From the NCBI GenBank assembly GCA_021833665.1, contig JAKBES010000004.1:1-43563 (forward strand): a stretch of DNA of 43,563 nucleotides. Reading direction: 5' to 3'. The translations under genes and the position numbers were made by a program. Below, in pieces: positions 36,401 through 43,518 of this stretch (its first letter is position 1; each line of letters opens with the position of its first letter). The notes under the pieces are model-generated. The model saw only the letters and a list, made by a program, of their open reading frames with translations. It did no database searches and had not been told where the DNA came from. This stretch comes from Acidobacteriota bacterium (GTDB lineage: Bacteria; Acidobacteriota; UBA4820; DSQY01).

Positions 36401-37466
36401 GCTCAACATCATCATGATTTACACGGAGCTGGCCCTTCGCAAGCTGGGCCCCGGCGAACCCATGCGAGCCGATCTGGACGAGGTCCAGAAGGCGGCCAAG
36501 CGGTCCGCCACCCTCACCAAACAGCTCCTGGCCTTCGCGCGCAAACAGCAGATCCTCCCCAGGGTCCTGGACTTGAACTCCACCGTCGCCGAGATGGTGA
36601 AGATGCTCTCACGCCTGCTGGGTGAGGACATCACGTTCAGTTTCTATTCGGGGGCCGGCCTCTGGCCCGTCAAGATGGACCCGGGGCAGGTGGACCAAAT
36701 CCTCGCGAACTTGGCCGTGAACGCCCGGGACGCTATCGAGGGGGCGGGCACCGTTACCTTGGAAACCTCCAACCTCACCGTGGACGAGGCCTATCTGGCC
36801 GCCCATCCCTACTCCGAGCCGGGCGACTACGTCCTCATGACCTTCAGCGACACGGGCCAGGGCATGGACCGGGAGACGCTGGACAAAATCTTCGAGCCCT
36901 TCTTTTCCACCAAGGGAAGCCTGGGCACGGGGCTGGGCCTCGCCACCGTCTACGGCATCGTCAAGCAGAACCACGGCTTCATCAACGCCTACAGCGAGGT
37001 GGGCCGGGGGACGACCTTTAAAATCTACATCCCGAGGTGGACGGGACAGGACGAGGCCGGCGAGCGTGACTCCGAGGACTACGTCCCCACGGGAACCGAA
37101 ACCGTCCTCGTGGCGGAAGACGAGGAGGCCATCCTGGCCCTCGCCGAGCGGCTGCTCAAAGAACAGGGGTACACGGTCCTTTCGGCTCCGTCACCGGGCG
37201 ACGCCCTCCTGGCCGCCCAGCGGTACGAAGGGCCCATTCACCTCCTGCTCACCGACGTGGTCATGCCCATCATGAACGGCAAGGAACTTGCCGAAAGACT
37301 CACGGCCCTCCGGCCGGGCCTGAAGATCCTCTACATGTCCGGCTATACCGCCAACGTGGTGGCCCACCGGGGTGTCCTGAACGAGGGCGTCCACTTTCTC
37401 CAGAAGCCCTTCACCGTAGAGAGCCTCGCCCGCGCCGTCCGCGACGCCCTCGACGGGAAGGGGTAG
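33420..37466 (+). CDS. Hybrid sensor histidine kinase: extracytoplasmic sensor, ~5 PAS, HisKA, HATPase_c, REC
   Basis: Two TMs around an extracytoplasmic region; PAS-like segments (e.g. 'IGDGVIATDVGGRVRLMNPVAETLTGW'); 'GRLAGGVAHDFNNMLN'; 'NARDAIEGAG', 'FSDTGQGMD', 'GTGLGLATVYGIVKQ'; REC 'LLLTDVVMPIMNGKELAERL'; SD AAAGGAGA. Confidence 0.95.
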   Translation: MRDDQAAEPRQRSWIILTLVLAVLMALGGYGVNRHEVAAIRADKAQDLASIGRLKVEAIQAWREERLADVSELSHSPLFRAAVVRLIQTPKDASLEAVIADRLRVAGSGSSHAAAFLAAAGGRILAAWPAQAPPLDPLEQAAVRQALVATRPFFCDLHRAPEPPLLRMDAVCAVGGNGEEDRAVLVMRIDPAKTLDPLVQSWPVYRKSAESLIVRRDGDAVVSLNDLRFKPDSALSFSVPLSRTDLPAVQAVLGRTGAFEGLDYRGVKILAYIQLIPRSPWFLVSKVDRAEIYAGADRWTYALTALTMLLVLLASLGTGYLYKHQGKRVFQRLYRSERERRESLEELSAILRGIGDGVIATDVGGRVRLMNPVAETLTGWNEAEAQGRPLAEVFPIINEHSRAEVESPVEKVLREGSVVGLANHTLLIAKGGKERPIADSGAPVRSEDGTLFGVVLVFRDQTKEREAREALRESEEQHRSLFEGAPVGIFITTIEGKVLSVNPALARMLGLGSPRAAQAYYTDLGSQLYVHPEARQEFLRRLKGAGRVEDFEYEARTADGRTTWLAMNARLTGSREDGTLRIEGFTTDVTARKEAEKALQDREELFRHLFTDGPAAKLILDPEDGHIVDANKAAERFYGWSADQLKTMSAFDLNTLPPHEVRLKMAHVRDGQEDHFYFRHRLASGEVRDVEVFSGPIRVSGRTLFFSIIHDITQRRLAEEALRESEERFRGLYENLSLGLYRSTPEGRILMANPALLRMLGYGSFEELAKRNLETEQAYEPDYPRLIFKETIERDGAVQGLESAWRRTDGTTLFVRESARLVRDEKGRPLFYEGVAEDITARVNAEAESRWLASVLEQSLNEIYVFDAWTLRFTYANGGALANLGYSLEELQAMTPVDINPADQREAFGAKLQPVRLGRAAHVSIETVHRRKDGSVYPVLLTLQRGTQGRREVIVAVGNDISDRQHLEDQLRQAQKMESVGRLAGGVAHDFNNMLNIIMIYTELALRKLGPGEPMRADLDEVQKAAKRSATLTKQLLAFARKQQILPRVLDLNSTVAEMVKMLSRLLGEDITFSFYSGAGLWPVKMDPGQVDQILANLAVNARDAIEGAGTVTLETSNLTVDEAYLAAHPYSEPGDYVLMTFSDTGQGMDRETLDKIFEPFFSTKGSLGTGLGLATVYGIVKQNHGFINAYSEVGRGTTFKIYIPRWTGQDEAGERDSEDYVPTGTETVLVAEDEEAILALAERLLKEQGYTVLSAPSPGDALLAAQRYEGPIHLLLTDVVMPIMNGKELAERLTALRPGLKILYMSGYTANVVAHRGVLNEGVHFLQKPFTVESLARAVRDALDGKG

Positions 37467-37550
37467 CACCGAAGCGGCCTGCCGGTACAGAGGTCTCCTC
37501 CCCACCTCTTTTCAATTCGCAAACTGCCCTTGGTGCCATGACGACCACGG

Positions 37551-37652
37551 GCGGCCACGGTGGGCCGCCCCTACGGAATCTCCACCATGATCGCCGTGGG
37601 AGCGGCCACGGTGGGCCGCCCCTACGGAATCTCCACCATGATCGCCGTGGGA
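37551..37652 (+). repeat. 2 x 51-bp tandem repeat containing a GGGCGGCC/GGCCGCCC hairpin
   Basis: GCGGCCACGGTGGGCCGCCCCTACGGAATCTCCACCATGATCGCCGTGGGA twice in tandem; 37545..37575 is identical over 31 nt to 42749..42779. Confidence 0.9.
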
Positions 37653-37715
37653 GCCGTCGCCGACGGCGAAGGGTTGATCCCCATCCCCACCCCGTGGCGC
37701 AGGCACCCCGCCTGT

Positions 37716-37749
37716 GGCCGGTCAACGATCGGCCGGTACAGAGGTCTCC
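37716..37749 (+). repeat. Dispersed hairpin GGCCGGTCAACGATCGGCC plus GCCGGTACAGAGGTCTCC repeat
   Basis: Hairpin related to 41470..41489; GCCGGTACAGAGGTCTCC identical at 37481..37498 and 37732..37749. Confidence 0.7.
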
Positions 37750-37767
37750 GCCCCGATCTTTATCCCT

Positions 37768-37792
37768 TCAAATCCCAAATCCGAAATCTCCC
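37768..37792 (-). repeat. Degenerate heptamer array (GATTTCG/GATTTGG), reverse orientation
   Basis: Reverse complement reads GATTTCG|GATTTGG|GATTTGA. Confidence 0.7.
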
Positions 37793-37804
37793 TTTTTCGC
37801 CCCT

Positions 37805-38722
37805 TCATTCACCGCCTATCTCGCAGGCGACGCCCCTCTCTCTAAAGATCCTCAGCGCCGCCTCGATCCGCGCGGATAGCGGGTGCGGGCCTTGAGGGGC
37901 CATCGGGTACGGCCTGCCCAGGCCCTCGTATTTGTCACGGCCCAGCTCGTGGTAGGGCATGAGTTCGGCCTGGGCGATGCCCAGCGCGGCGGTGAGTGAG
38001 GCGATGGCCGAAAGGTTCTCTTCGGTATCGGTATAACCGGGGACCAGGGGGACGCGCACGATGATCTTGGAGGCGTCTCTCTCGGCCAGGGCGCGAAGGT
38101 TTTGGAGGATCAGCTCGTTGGATGCCCCGGTGCAGCGCTCGTGGAGGTTGGGGGCCACGGCCTTCACATCGAAGAGGAAGAGGCCGATGAGCGGTTCGAG
38201 CTCTAGGAGGGTCTGCGCCGGGACGTGGCCGCAGGTCTCCACCGCCGAGCGGATGCCCAGGCGCTTGCAGCGCAGCAGGAGGTCCTCCAGAAATTCGGGC
38301 TGGGCGAAGGGCTCGCCGCCGGAGAAGGTCACGCCTCCCCCGGAGTTCTCGTAGAAGGCCGCGTCGGCCGCGACCCTGGCCGCGACGTCCTCGGCGGTCA
38401 TGGCCCTCCCCATGACGGCCAGGGCTCCCTGGGGGCAGGCCTCCACGCAGGGCCAGGTCTTGCAGACCCTGCACGCCTCGCGGTCCATGAGGGGGCCCGT
38501 CTGCCCCTCGCGGATCGCCCCGGAGGTGCAATGGTCCTTGCACGCGTAGCACGCCCGGCAGCGGGCCGCGCTGCGGCGCAGTTCGGGCCCGAAGTTCTGG
38601 GATTCGGGGTTGCAGCACCAGAGGCAGCGCAGCGGGCAGCCTTTGAAAAAGACGAGCGTCCGGATCCCCGGCCCGTCGTGCACCGCGTAGTGCTGGATGT
38701 CGAAAATCATCCCTTCAGCCAT
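37805..38722 (-). CDS. Glycyl-radical enzyme activating protein (radical SAM, ferredoxin-like insert)
   Basis: Radical-SAM 'CPLRCLWC'; cluster-binding cysteines 'CRACYACKDHC' and 'CRVCKTWPCVEACP'; 'GGGVTFSGGEPFAQPEFL'; start set at MAEGMIFDI with SD AAAGGA. Confidence 0.92.
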   Translation of the reverse strand: MAEGMIFDIQHYAVHDGPGIRTLVFFKGCPLRCLWCCNPESQNFGPELRRSAARCRACYACKDHCTSGAIREGQTGPLMDREACRVCKTWPCVEACPQGALAVMGRAMTAEDVAARVAADAAFYENSGGGVTFSGGEPFAQPEFLEDLLLRCKRLGIRSAVETCGHVPAQTLLELEPLIGLFLFDVKAVAPNLHERCTGASNELILQNLRALAERDASKIIVRVPLVPGYTDTEENLSAIASLTAALGIAQAELMPYHELGRDKYEGLGRPYPMAPQGPHPLSARIEAALRIFRERGVACEIGGE

Positions 38723-38752
38723 GGAGTCCTTTAAAGATAACCACAAACGATT

Positions 38753-38837
38753 GAACCGCGAAGGCGCGAAGATCGCAAAGATTTCTTCTGGTAGAAATGA
38801 ATTTGTCCCCTTTGCGCGCTTAGCGTCTTAGCGGTTA
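38753..38837 (+). repeat. Imperfect inverted repeat with heptamer phasing in the GRE-activase gap
   Basis: GAACCGCGAAGGCGCGAAGATCGCAAAG ... CTTTGCGCGCTTAGCGTCTTAGCGGTTA. Confidence 0.75.
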
Positions 38838-38897
38838 AGGGCTTATCACCTTAATACCTCTTAGCAGTTCAGCGGTCATGGCTCGCGCGGCCCGTGG

Positions 38898-41420
38898 TTA
38901 CAGCCCGTGCTCGGTGCGCCAGATGACCTGGTCCTGGAGGGCCTTGCTCATCTCGACCCAGTAGGCGGAGAAGCCGGCCACGCGCACGACGAGGTCGCGG
39001 TAGTGCTCGGGGTGGGCCTGCGCATCCTTGAGCATGGCCGAATCCACCACGTTGAACTGCACGTGAAAGCCGGGACCGTCGAAGTAGGTCTTGATGAGGG
39101 CCAGGAGGTTGCTCGATCCGCGATCCCCGCGCAGGGAGGAGGGGTGAAATTTGAGGTTCAGCAGCCCGCCGCGGATCTTCGTGTGATCCACCTTCAGGGA
39201 GGAGCGCACGACGGCCGTGGGGCCCTGCGTGTCCGTCCCCGGGTAAGGCGAGGTCACCCCGTCCGCCAGGGGCTCCCCGGCGCGCCGCCCCTCCGCCGAC
39301 GCGGCGCACGCCTTGCCGAAGGGCACCGGCGTGGAGATGGCCAGCATGGAGGGGTCGTAGGGCTTCCCGAGGTAGTTCTCCTGCCCCTTCACCCAGCCGC
39401 AGTACTCCTCGAACAGCCTGAGGAAGATGGCGTCCACGAACTCGTCGTCGTTCCCCCACTTGGGCACCGAGAGGGCCTTGTGACGCAGGGCTTCGTGGCC
39501 CTCCCAGTTCGCGTCCAGGGCCGCCTTCAGCTCCTGAAGCGTGCATGCCTTCTCCTCGAACACGAGCCGCTTGATCACGGCCAGGGAGTTGGCCACGTTC
39601 ACGAGACCCGAAGAGAGGGTCGTGGGCGTCCCGTTGTGCACCGCGCCCCCGTCGTCCATGCAGCGCCCGCGCCCGATGCAGTCCTTCACGAAGGCCGAGC
39701 AGAAGACCAGGGGCACCGTCTGCCGGTGGGCCGCCATGACGTAATTCCAGTACTGCTGCCAGTGGCGGACGGCGGGGCGCATCTTCTCCAGATAGGAGCG
39801 CTCCACGTCCTCGTAGGTCTCCAGGGGCCGGGGCGAGAAGAGGCGGACGCCCGTGACCGGGTCCGCGCCGTCGTTCATGACCAGGTCCATGAGCTTGCCG
39901 TGGTTCACGAACCCCGCCTGGACCACGCCGTAGGACATGCCTCCCAGGACGGGTTCTGTGCAGCCGCCCATGGCGGCGTGCTTGCGGATCGTCTCCACCC
40001 CCAGCCCGCTCGCCGCCAGCTCGTGCGCCACGAAGGTCTTCAGATTGAAGAAGGCCGGGTAGCCCACCCCCGTCTTCACGCATTCCGCCGCCTTCATGAG
40101 GAAGGGCCGTGAGAGCGCGTCGTCGTACCAGACGGAGAGCGTCGGCTGGGTCATCTGCATGTTGATCTGGGCCTGGAGGATGGCGAGCGAGGTCTCGTTG
40201 TCGGCCCCGCTGCCGTGTTCGTCAAGCCCGCCCAGGATGCAGTTCTGGTAGAGGTTCCCGTGGCCGAGCCCCTGCCAGCTCAGGCTGGCGATGTACTCCA
40301 CCTGGGTCATCTTGACGAAGAGCTCCTCGAACCACCCCACCGCTTCGTCCCATGAAACTCCCTCGTCTCGGACGAAGTAGGGGTGCAGGATCTGGTCGAG
40401 GCGACCCGGGGAGAAGCCCAGGTGGGCGCCTTCCAGGTGGCCGAGGATGTAGGTGAACCAGTAGGACTGGACGGCTTCCCTGAATGTGCGCGGAGGCAGG
40501 GCGGGCACGCGCCGGCAGGTTTCGGCGATGTCCAGGAGCTCCTTCTGCCTCGCGGGGTCGTGCTCGCTGGCGGCGAGCCGCTTGGCCTCCGCCGCGTAGT
40601 TCTCCGCCAAACGCAGGGCCCCTTCGAGCACGCGCCGGGCCCCTCGCCAGAAATGGAGCTTGGCGCCGTCCTTCAGGCCGCCGGGCCTGAAAGCCGCGAT
40701 CTTCTGGCTGATCTCCTCGATGATGGCCCGGTAACCTTTGCTCAGGGCGGTCTCGAAATCCAGGATTAGGCGCCCCTCGGGGCAGGGGTCGTGGGGGGCC
40801 GTGTAGAGGTTGATGGTCCAGCCGTCCTCAATGAACCGGGCCTGCGGGAACTCCTTCTTCCAGAGCCGGTCCCCCACCTCCATCATGCATTTGTCTTCCC
40901 AGTACTCGCAGAGGCCCTTGAAGCACTCCATGTCCTGGTCGGAGATCAAGAATTTGCCCGACAGGACCTGGTACCCCTTCTCGCCCGCTTCCTCGCGGGC
41001 CCTGGCGATGCCGCCGCCTTGGCCCTGGTCGATGTTCTTCTGCTGGGCGTCCTGCTCCTGCTTGCGGATCTCCCTCAGGAAGGGCCCCGCGGCGTAGTTC
41101 AGGTAGGGCACGGCGCCTCGGATGAACCGCGTCTTGTTGGCCACGATCCTGTCGCCCGCATGGATGACCGGCGTGAGGCGCTCCAGGGCGAAGGCGTGGT
41201 CCTCCGCGCGGCGCTCCAACACTTCCATGCCGTCCGTCCGCCGGTGGGATTCGGTGAGGAGGCTGATGTACTCCAAGTCCACCACGAGGGGCGCGTCGAG
41301 GTACCGCCTCTTGAGGAAGGCCGACCGCTCCGTGGAGGGCGAGCTCTTGACCTCGCGGGGCGTAAAGGCCTGGGGGGTGACAAGTTCGGTCGTCGGGTCC
41401 TGGGGCTCGTTTGGCAACAT
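38898..41420 (-). CDS. Glycyl radical enzyme (pyruvate formate-lyase-like superfamily, eliminase/decarboxylase type), substrate unknown
   Basis: C-terminal radical loop 'VVRVAGFSAYW' (Gly codon 38973-38975), active site 'MGGCTEP' (Cys codon 39960-39962), 'EGRRAGEPLADGVTSPYPGTDTQGPTAV'. Confidence 0.92.
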   Translation of the reverse strand: MLPNEPQDPTTELVTPQAFTPREVKSSPSTERSAFLKRRYLDAPLVVDLEYISLLTESHRRTDGMEVLERRAEDHAFALERLTPVIHAGDRIVANKTRFIRGAVPYLNYAAGPFLREIRKQEQDAQQKNIDQGQGGGIARAREEAGEKGYQVLSGKFLISDQDMECFKGLCEYWEDKCMMEVGDRLWKKEFPQARFIEDGWTINLYTAPHDPCPEGRLILDFETALSKGYRAIIEEISQKIAAFRPGGLKDGAKLHFWRGARRVLEGALRLAENYAAEAKRLAASEHDPARQKELLDIAETCRRVPALPPRTFREAVQSYWFTYILGHLEGAHLGFSPGRLDQILHPYFVRDEGVSWDEAVGWFEELFVKMTQVEYIASLSWQGLGHGNLYQNCILGGLDEHGSGADNETSLAILQAQINMQMTQPTLSVWYDDALSRPFLMKAAECVKTGVGYPAFFNLKTFVAHELAASGLGVETIRKHAAMGGCTEPVLGGMSYGVVQAGFVNHGKLMDLVMNDGADPVTGVRLFSPRPLETYEDVERSYLEKMRPAVRHWQQYWNYVMAAHRQTVPLVFCSAFVKDCIGRGRCMDDGGAVHNGTPTTLSSGLVNVANSLAVIKRLVFEEKACTLQELKAALDANWEGHEALRHKALSVPKWGNDDEFVDAIFLRLFEEYCGWVKGQENYLGKPYDPSMLAISTPVPFGKACAASAEGRRAGEPLADGVTSPYPGTDTQGPTAVVRSSLKVDHTKIRGGLLNLKFHPSSLRGDRGSSNLLALIKTYFDGPGFHVQFNVVDSAMLKDAQAHPEHYRDLVVRVAGFSAYWVEMSKALQDQVIWRTEHGL

Positions 41421-41469
41421 AGCCTACCCTTTCCTTTTAGCGTCCTGCCGTTGGCAGGCCGTTCTCCCC

Positions 41470-41489
41470 GGCCGATCAACGACCGGCCG
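41470..41489 (+). repeat. Dispersed hairpin GGCCGATCAACGACCGGCCG
   Basis: 18/20 match to 37716..37735. Confidence 0.65.
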
Positions 41490-41536
41490 CTGTTAAGACC
41501 CCCTCACCAATCATGATCTTTTCAATTCGCAATTTT

Positions 41537-42730
41537 CTATTTTCTCCCCCCACCCTGCCTCTGCACCGCCCCCTTAGCCCGAACGACCCTGAACACCTTC
41601 CTCGCCTGGCCGGCCCACCGGTAGGGATACAGGGCCCACAAGGGCCAGCGGTGCTTCAGGGGATACCGCGCTCTCATCCAGGCCCTCGGGGGGAAGACCA
41701 TGTGGCCAATGACGCTCGCCTTGGCGCCCCAGGATTCCCCGTGCAGGACGGCTTGAATGAACATGGCGTTGGTGTAGTCGTCGCCGGACAGGCTGGCCCC
41801 TGAGCCGTCCTCGCCGGCTGTCTCTCCCAATTCATCGGCAAAGCCCGCCGGAACGGCGCCGCCCAGGAGATCTTCCGTCCACGCCAAACCGCGGGACACG
41901 GCGCGCGCAAAGCCCGTGGCGACGGACAGATCCTTGAGCCTGTCCCACCGGAAGTCCGTCCCCGCCACCTTCAGCACTTGGGCCACATCCACGATGGCCT
42001 GAAACTTGGGCGGCTCCGCCCCGTGCGCCACGAGGGCGTGGGCAAAGGTGATGACCACGAAGGCCTCCGGGCAGAGGCCGCGCGCCGTGCGGCCGTCCAC
42101 GTCCACCTCGGCCATCTCCTCCCACAGGCATGAAAGCGCGGGGGCCCGTTTATCCTTGGGCGGATAGATCATGGACCCGTGAACCTCCACGGTGAATTTC
42201 GAGGAGGCGTTCATGAGCGCCGTGAGGTGGTGATGCGTCGCCCAGGAGTCTCCGCCCAGCTCCATGGCGGTCTCTGCGTACCCCATGGATTTTAGAATCT
42301 CGAAGGCCCGCTCCGCCTCTTTCAGATCGGTGAACAGGGCGTCCACATCGGACATGGGCCGCAGGTACGGCGCTGGATAGAAGGCCCGAGCCGCGTGCGC
42401 CCCCTTCAAGAGGCACGGCGTGAGCCCCGCCTTCGCCCAGCGCTCCAGGATGCCCTCGAACTCCGTCCAGGTCACCGCGGCCGCCGCCTTGTAGCGCCCT
42501 GTTTCCCTGGCCAAACGCTCCCGGCGATCCTCGGGCAAGGCAAGCCAAAGGCCGCCCTTCCCGAGCCCCCAAAGGACCATGGGCAGCGCCGCATGGGCAC
42601 GCAGGAGGTCCACACGGGCTTGGAAGGCCCCATCCTCCAGCTCGGCCAGCGACTCGGGCCTGCACACGGATTCGGCCAGTTCCGTCCAGATCACAGGGAA
42701 GGTATCTCTCAACAGCGCCTGCACCTCCAA
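41537..42730 (-). CDS. Nucleotidyltransferase family protein (NTP_transf_5-like)
   Basis: 'TPCLLKGAHAARAFYPAPYLRPMSDVDALFTDLKEAERAFEILKSMGY' matches the LLKG...R.MSDVD signature. Confidence 0.8.
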   Translation of the reverse strand: MEVQALLRDTFPVIWTELAESVCRPESLAELEDGAFQARVDLLRAHAALPMVLWGLGKGGLWLALPEDRRERLARETGRYKAAAAVTWTEFEGILERWAKAGLTPCLLKGAHAARAFYPAPYLRPMSDVDALFTDLKEAERAFEILKSMGYAETAMELGGDSWATHHHLTALMNASSKFTVEVHGSMIYPPKDKRAPALSCLWEEMAEVDVDGRTARGLCPEAFVVITFAHALVAHGAEPPKFQAIVDVAQVLKVAGTDFRWDRLKDLSVATGFARAVSRGLAWTEDLLGGAVPAGFADELGETAGEDGSGASLSGDDYTNAMFIQAVLHGESWGAKASVIGHMVFPPRAWMRARYPLKHRWPLWALYPYRWAGQARKVFRVVRAKGAVQRQGGGRK

Positions 42731-42748
42731 CCTATTGTGCCATAAACA

Positions 42749-42779
42749 CCACGGGCGGCCACGGTGGGCCGCCCCTACG
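42749..42779 (+). repeat. Dispersed GGGCGGCC/GGCCGCCC hairpin repeat
   Basis: CCACGGGCGGCCACGGTGGGCCGCCCCTACG identical to 37545..37575. Confidence 0.9.
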
Positions 42780-42820
42780 TAACCTGCACAATCATCGTGG
42801 TGTAGGCTCCCCCGCCTAGC

Positions 42821-42877
42821 GGAGTGCGGCAGCCCTGCTGCCGCAGTTTTCTAGGCGGGAGCAAGCTCCCGCACTCC
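42821..42877 (+). repeat. 57-bp dispersed palindromic element, copy 2
   Basis: 55/57 identical to 21964..22020. Confidence 0.9.
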
Positions 42878-42947
42878 GGCGGTCTTTTCCTAATATGGCG
42901 GGCGCGGCGTCCGCCCCGCGGATGAAAGGCCAACCCCTTTCCATTCT

Positions 42948-43037
42948 GTCACTGCGAGGGAGTGAAGCGACGAAGCAGTCTCGCCCTATGGCCTGCAAAC
43001 GGCGAGATCGCCACGGGCCTTTCGGCCCTCGCGATGA
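42948..43037 (+). repeat. 90-bp element with ~38-nt imperfect terminal inverted repeats (GTCAYTGCGAGG... type)
   Basis: Left GTCACTGCGAGGGAGTGAAGCGACGAAGCAGTCTCGCC; right end reverse complement GTCATCGCGAGGGCCGAAAGGCCCGTGGCGATCTCGCC. Confidence 0.8.
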
Positions 43038-43047
43038 CACCAACCTT

Positions 43048-43086
43048 GTCACTGCGAGGGAGCGCAGCGACCGCGGCAGTCTCGCG
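43048..43086 (+). repeat. Partial second copy (left half) of the GTCACTGCGAGGG element
   Basis: GTCACTGCGAGGGAGCGCAGCGACCGCGGCAGTCTCGCG. Confidence 0.8.
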
Positions 43087-43160
43087 TCTAGCCTCTCGCG
43101 TCTAGCCTCTCGCGTCTCGCCTCTCGCTCTTTCTTCCCCATTCGCCATTCGGCATTCGAC
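43081..43160 (+). repeat. Degenerate heptamer arrays
   Basis: CTCGCGT|CTAGCCT|CTCGCGT|CTAGCCT|CTCGCGT|CTCGCCT|CTCGCTC then ATTCGCC|ATTCGGC|ATTCGAC at 43140-43160. Confidence 0.85.
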
Positions 43161-43239
43161 ATGTCTTTTCTTGTGTGAGCCGTCGCCGACGGCGAACCTT
43201 CGAAGGTCTTCATTCATGATCTTCCCTTCCGCCTTCCCA

Positions 43240-43518
43240 CTACCTGTACACCTCGTCGTGAGAACCGATGTCGAGAAGGATGATTTCATTCGATGTCACG
43301 CGGATGAGCGCCACGACCCGGAAGCTGTAGGTGAGAGACACGGCGTGTGTCCCCTTGTGGCGCCCCTTCAGCGGATGTGTCCTCAGGCGGGGGACCAGAG
43401 GGTCCTCGTGCAATTGCTCTAAGAGATCAGCGAACTCGCCCTTCAGTTCAGGGTGCCGCCGGAAGAACTTGCGCGCCGTGGCCAGGAAGGTCTCGGTGCG
43501 CGCAAGCGCCCAGCTCAT
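43240..43518 (-). CDS. RelE/YafQ-like type II toxin
   Basis: 92 aa: 'F..A.KFFRRHPELKGEFADLLEQLHEDP..PRLRTHPLKGRHKGTHAVSLTYSFRVVALI...EIILLDIGSHDEVY' is characteristic of the family. Confidence 0.85.
   Translation of the reverse strand: MSWALARTETFLATARKFFRRHPELKGEFADLLEQLHEDPLVPRLRTHPLKGRHKGTHAVSLTYSFRVVALIRVTSNEIILLDIGSHDEVYR

Noticed and set aside
37551-37652. Possible CRISPR array
   Set aside because: Contiguous 2x51-bp tandem with no spacers and no cas genes in the window.
37538-37895. Two small ORFs across the 51-bp tandem (GGHGGPPLRNLHHDRRGS repeats)
   Set aside because: 51 is a multiple of 3, so any frame stays open; sequence is a hairpin-containing dispersed repeat, not coding.
38907-40112. 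401-aa plus-strand ORF opposite the glycyl radical enzyme
   Set aside because: Antisense shadow of the GRE coding sequence.
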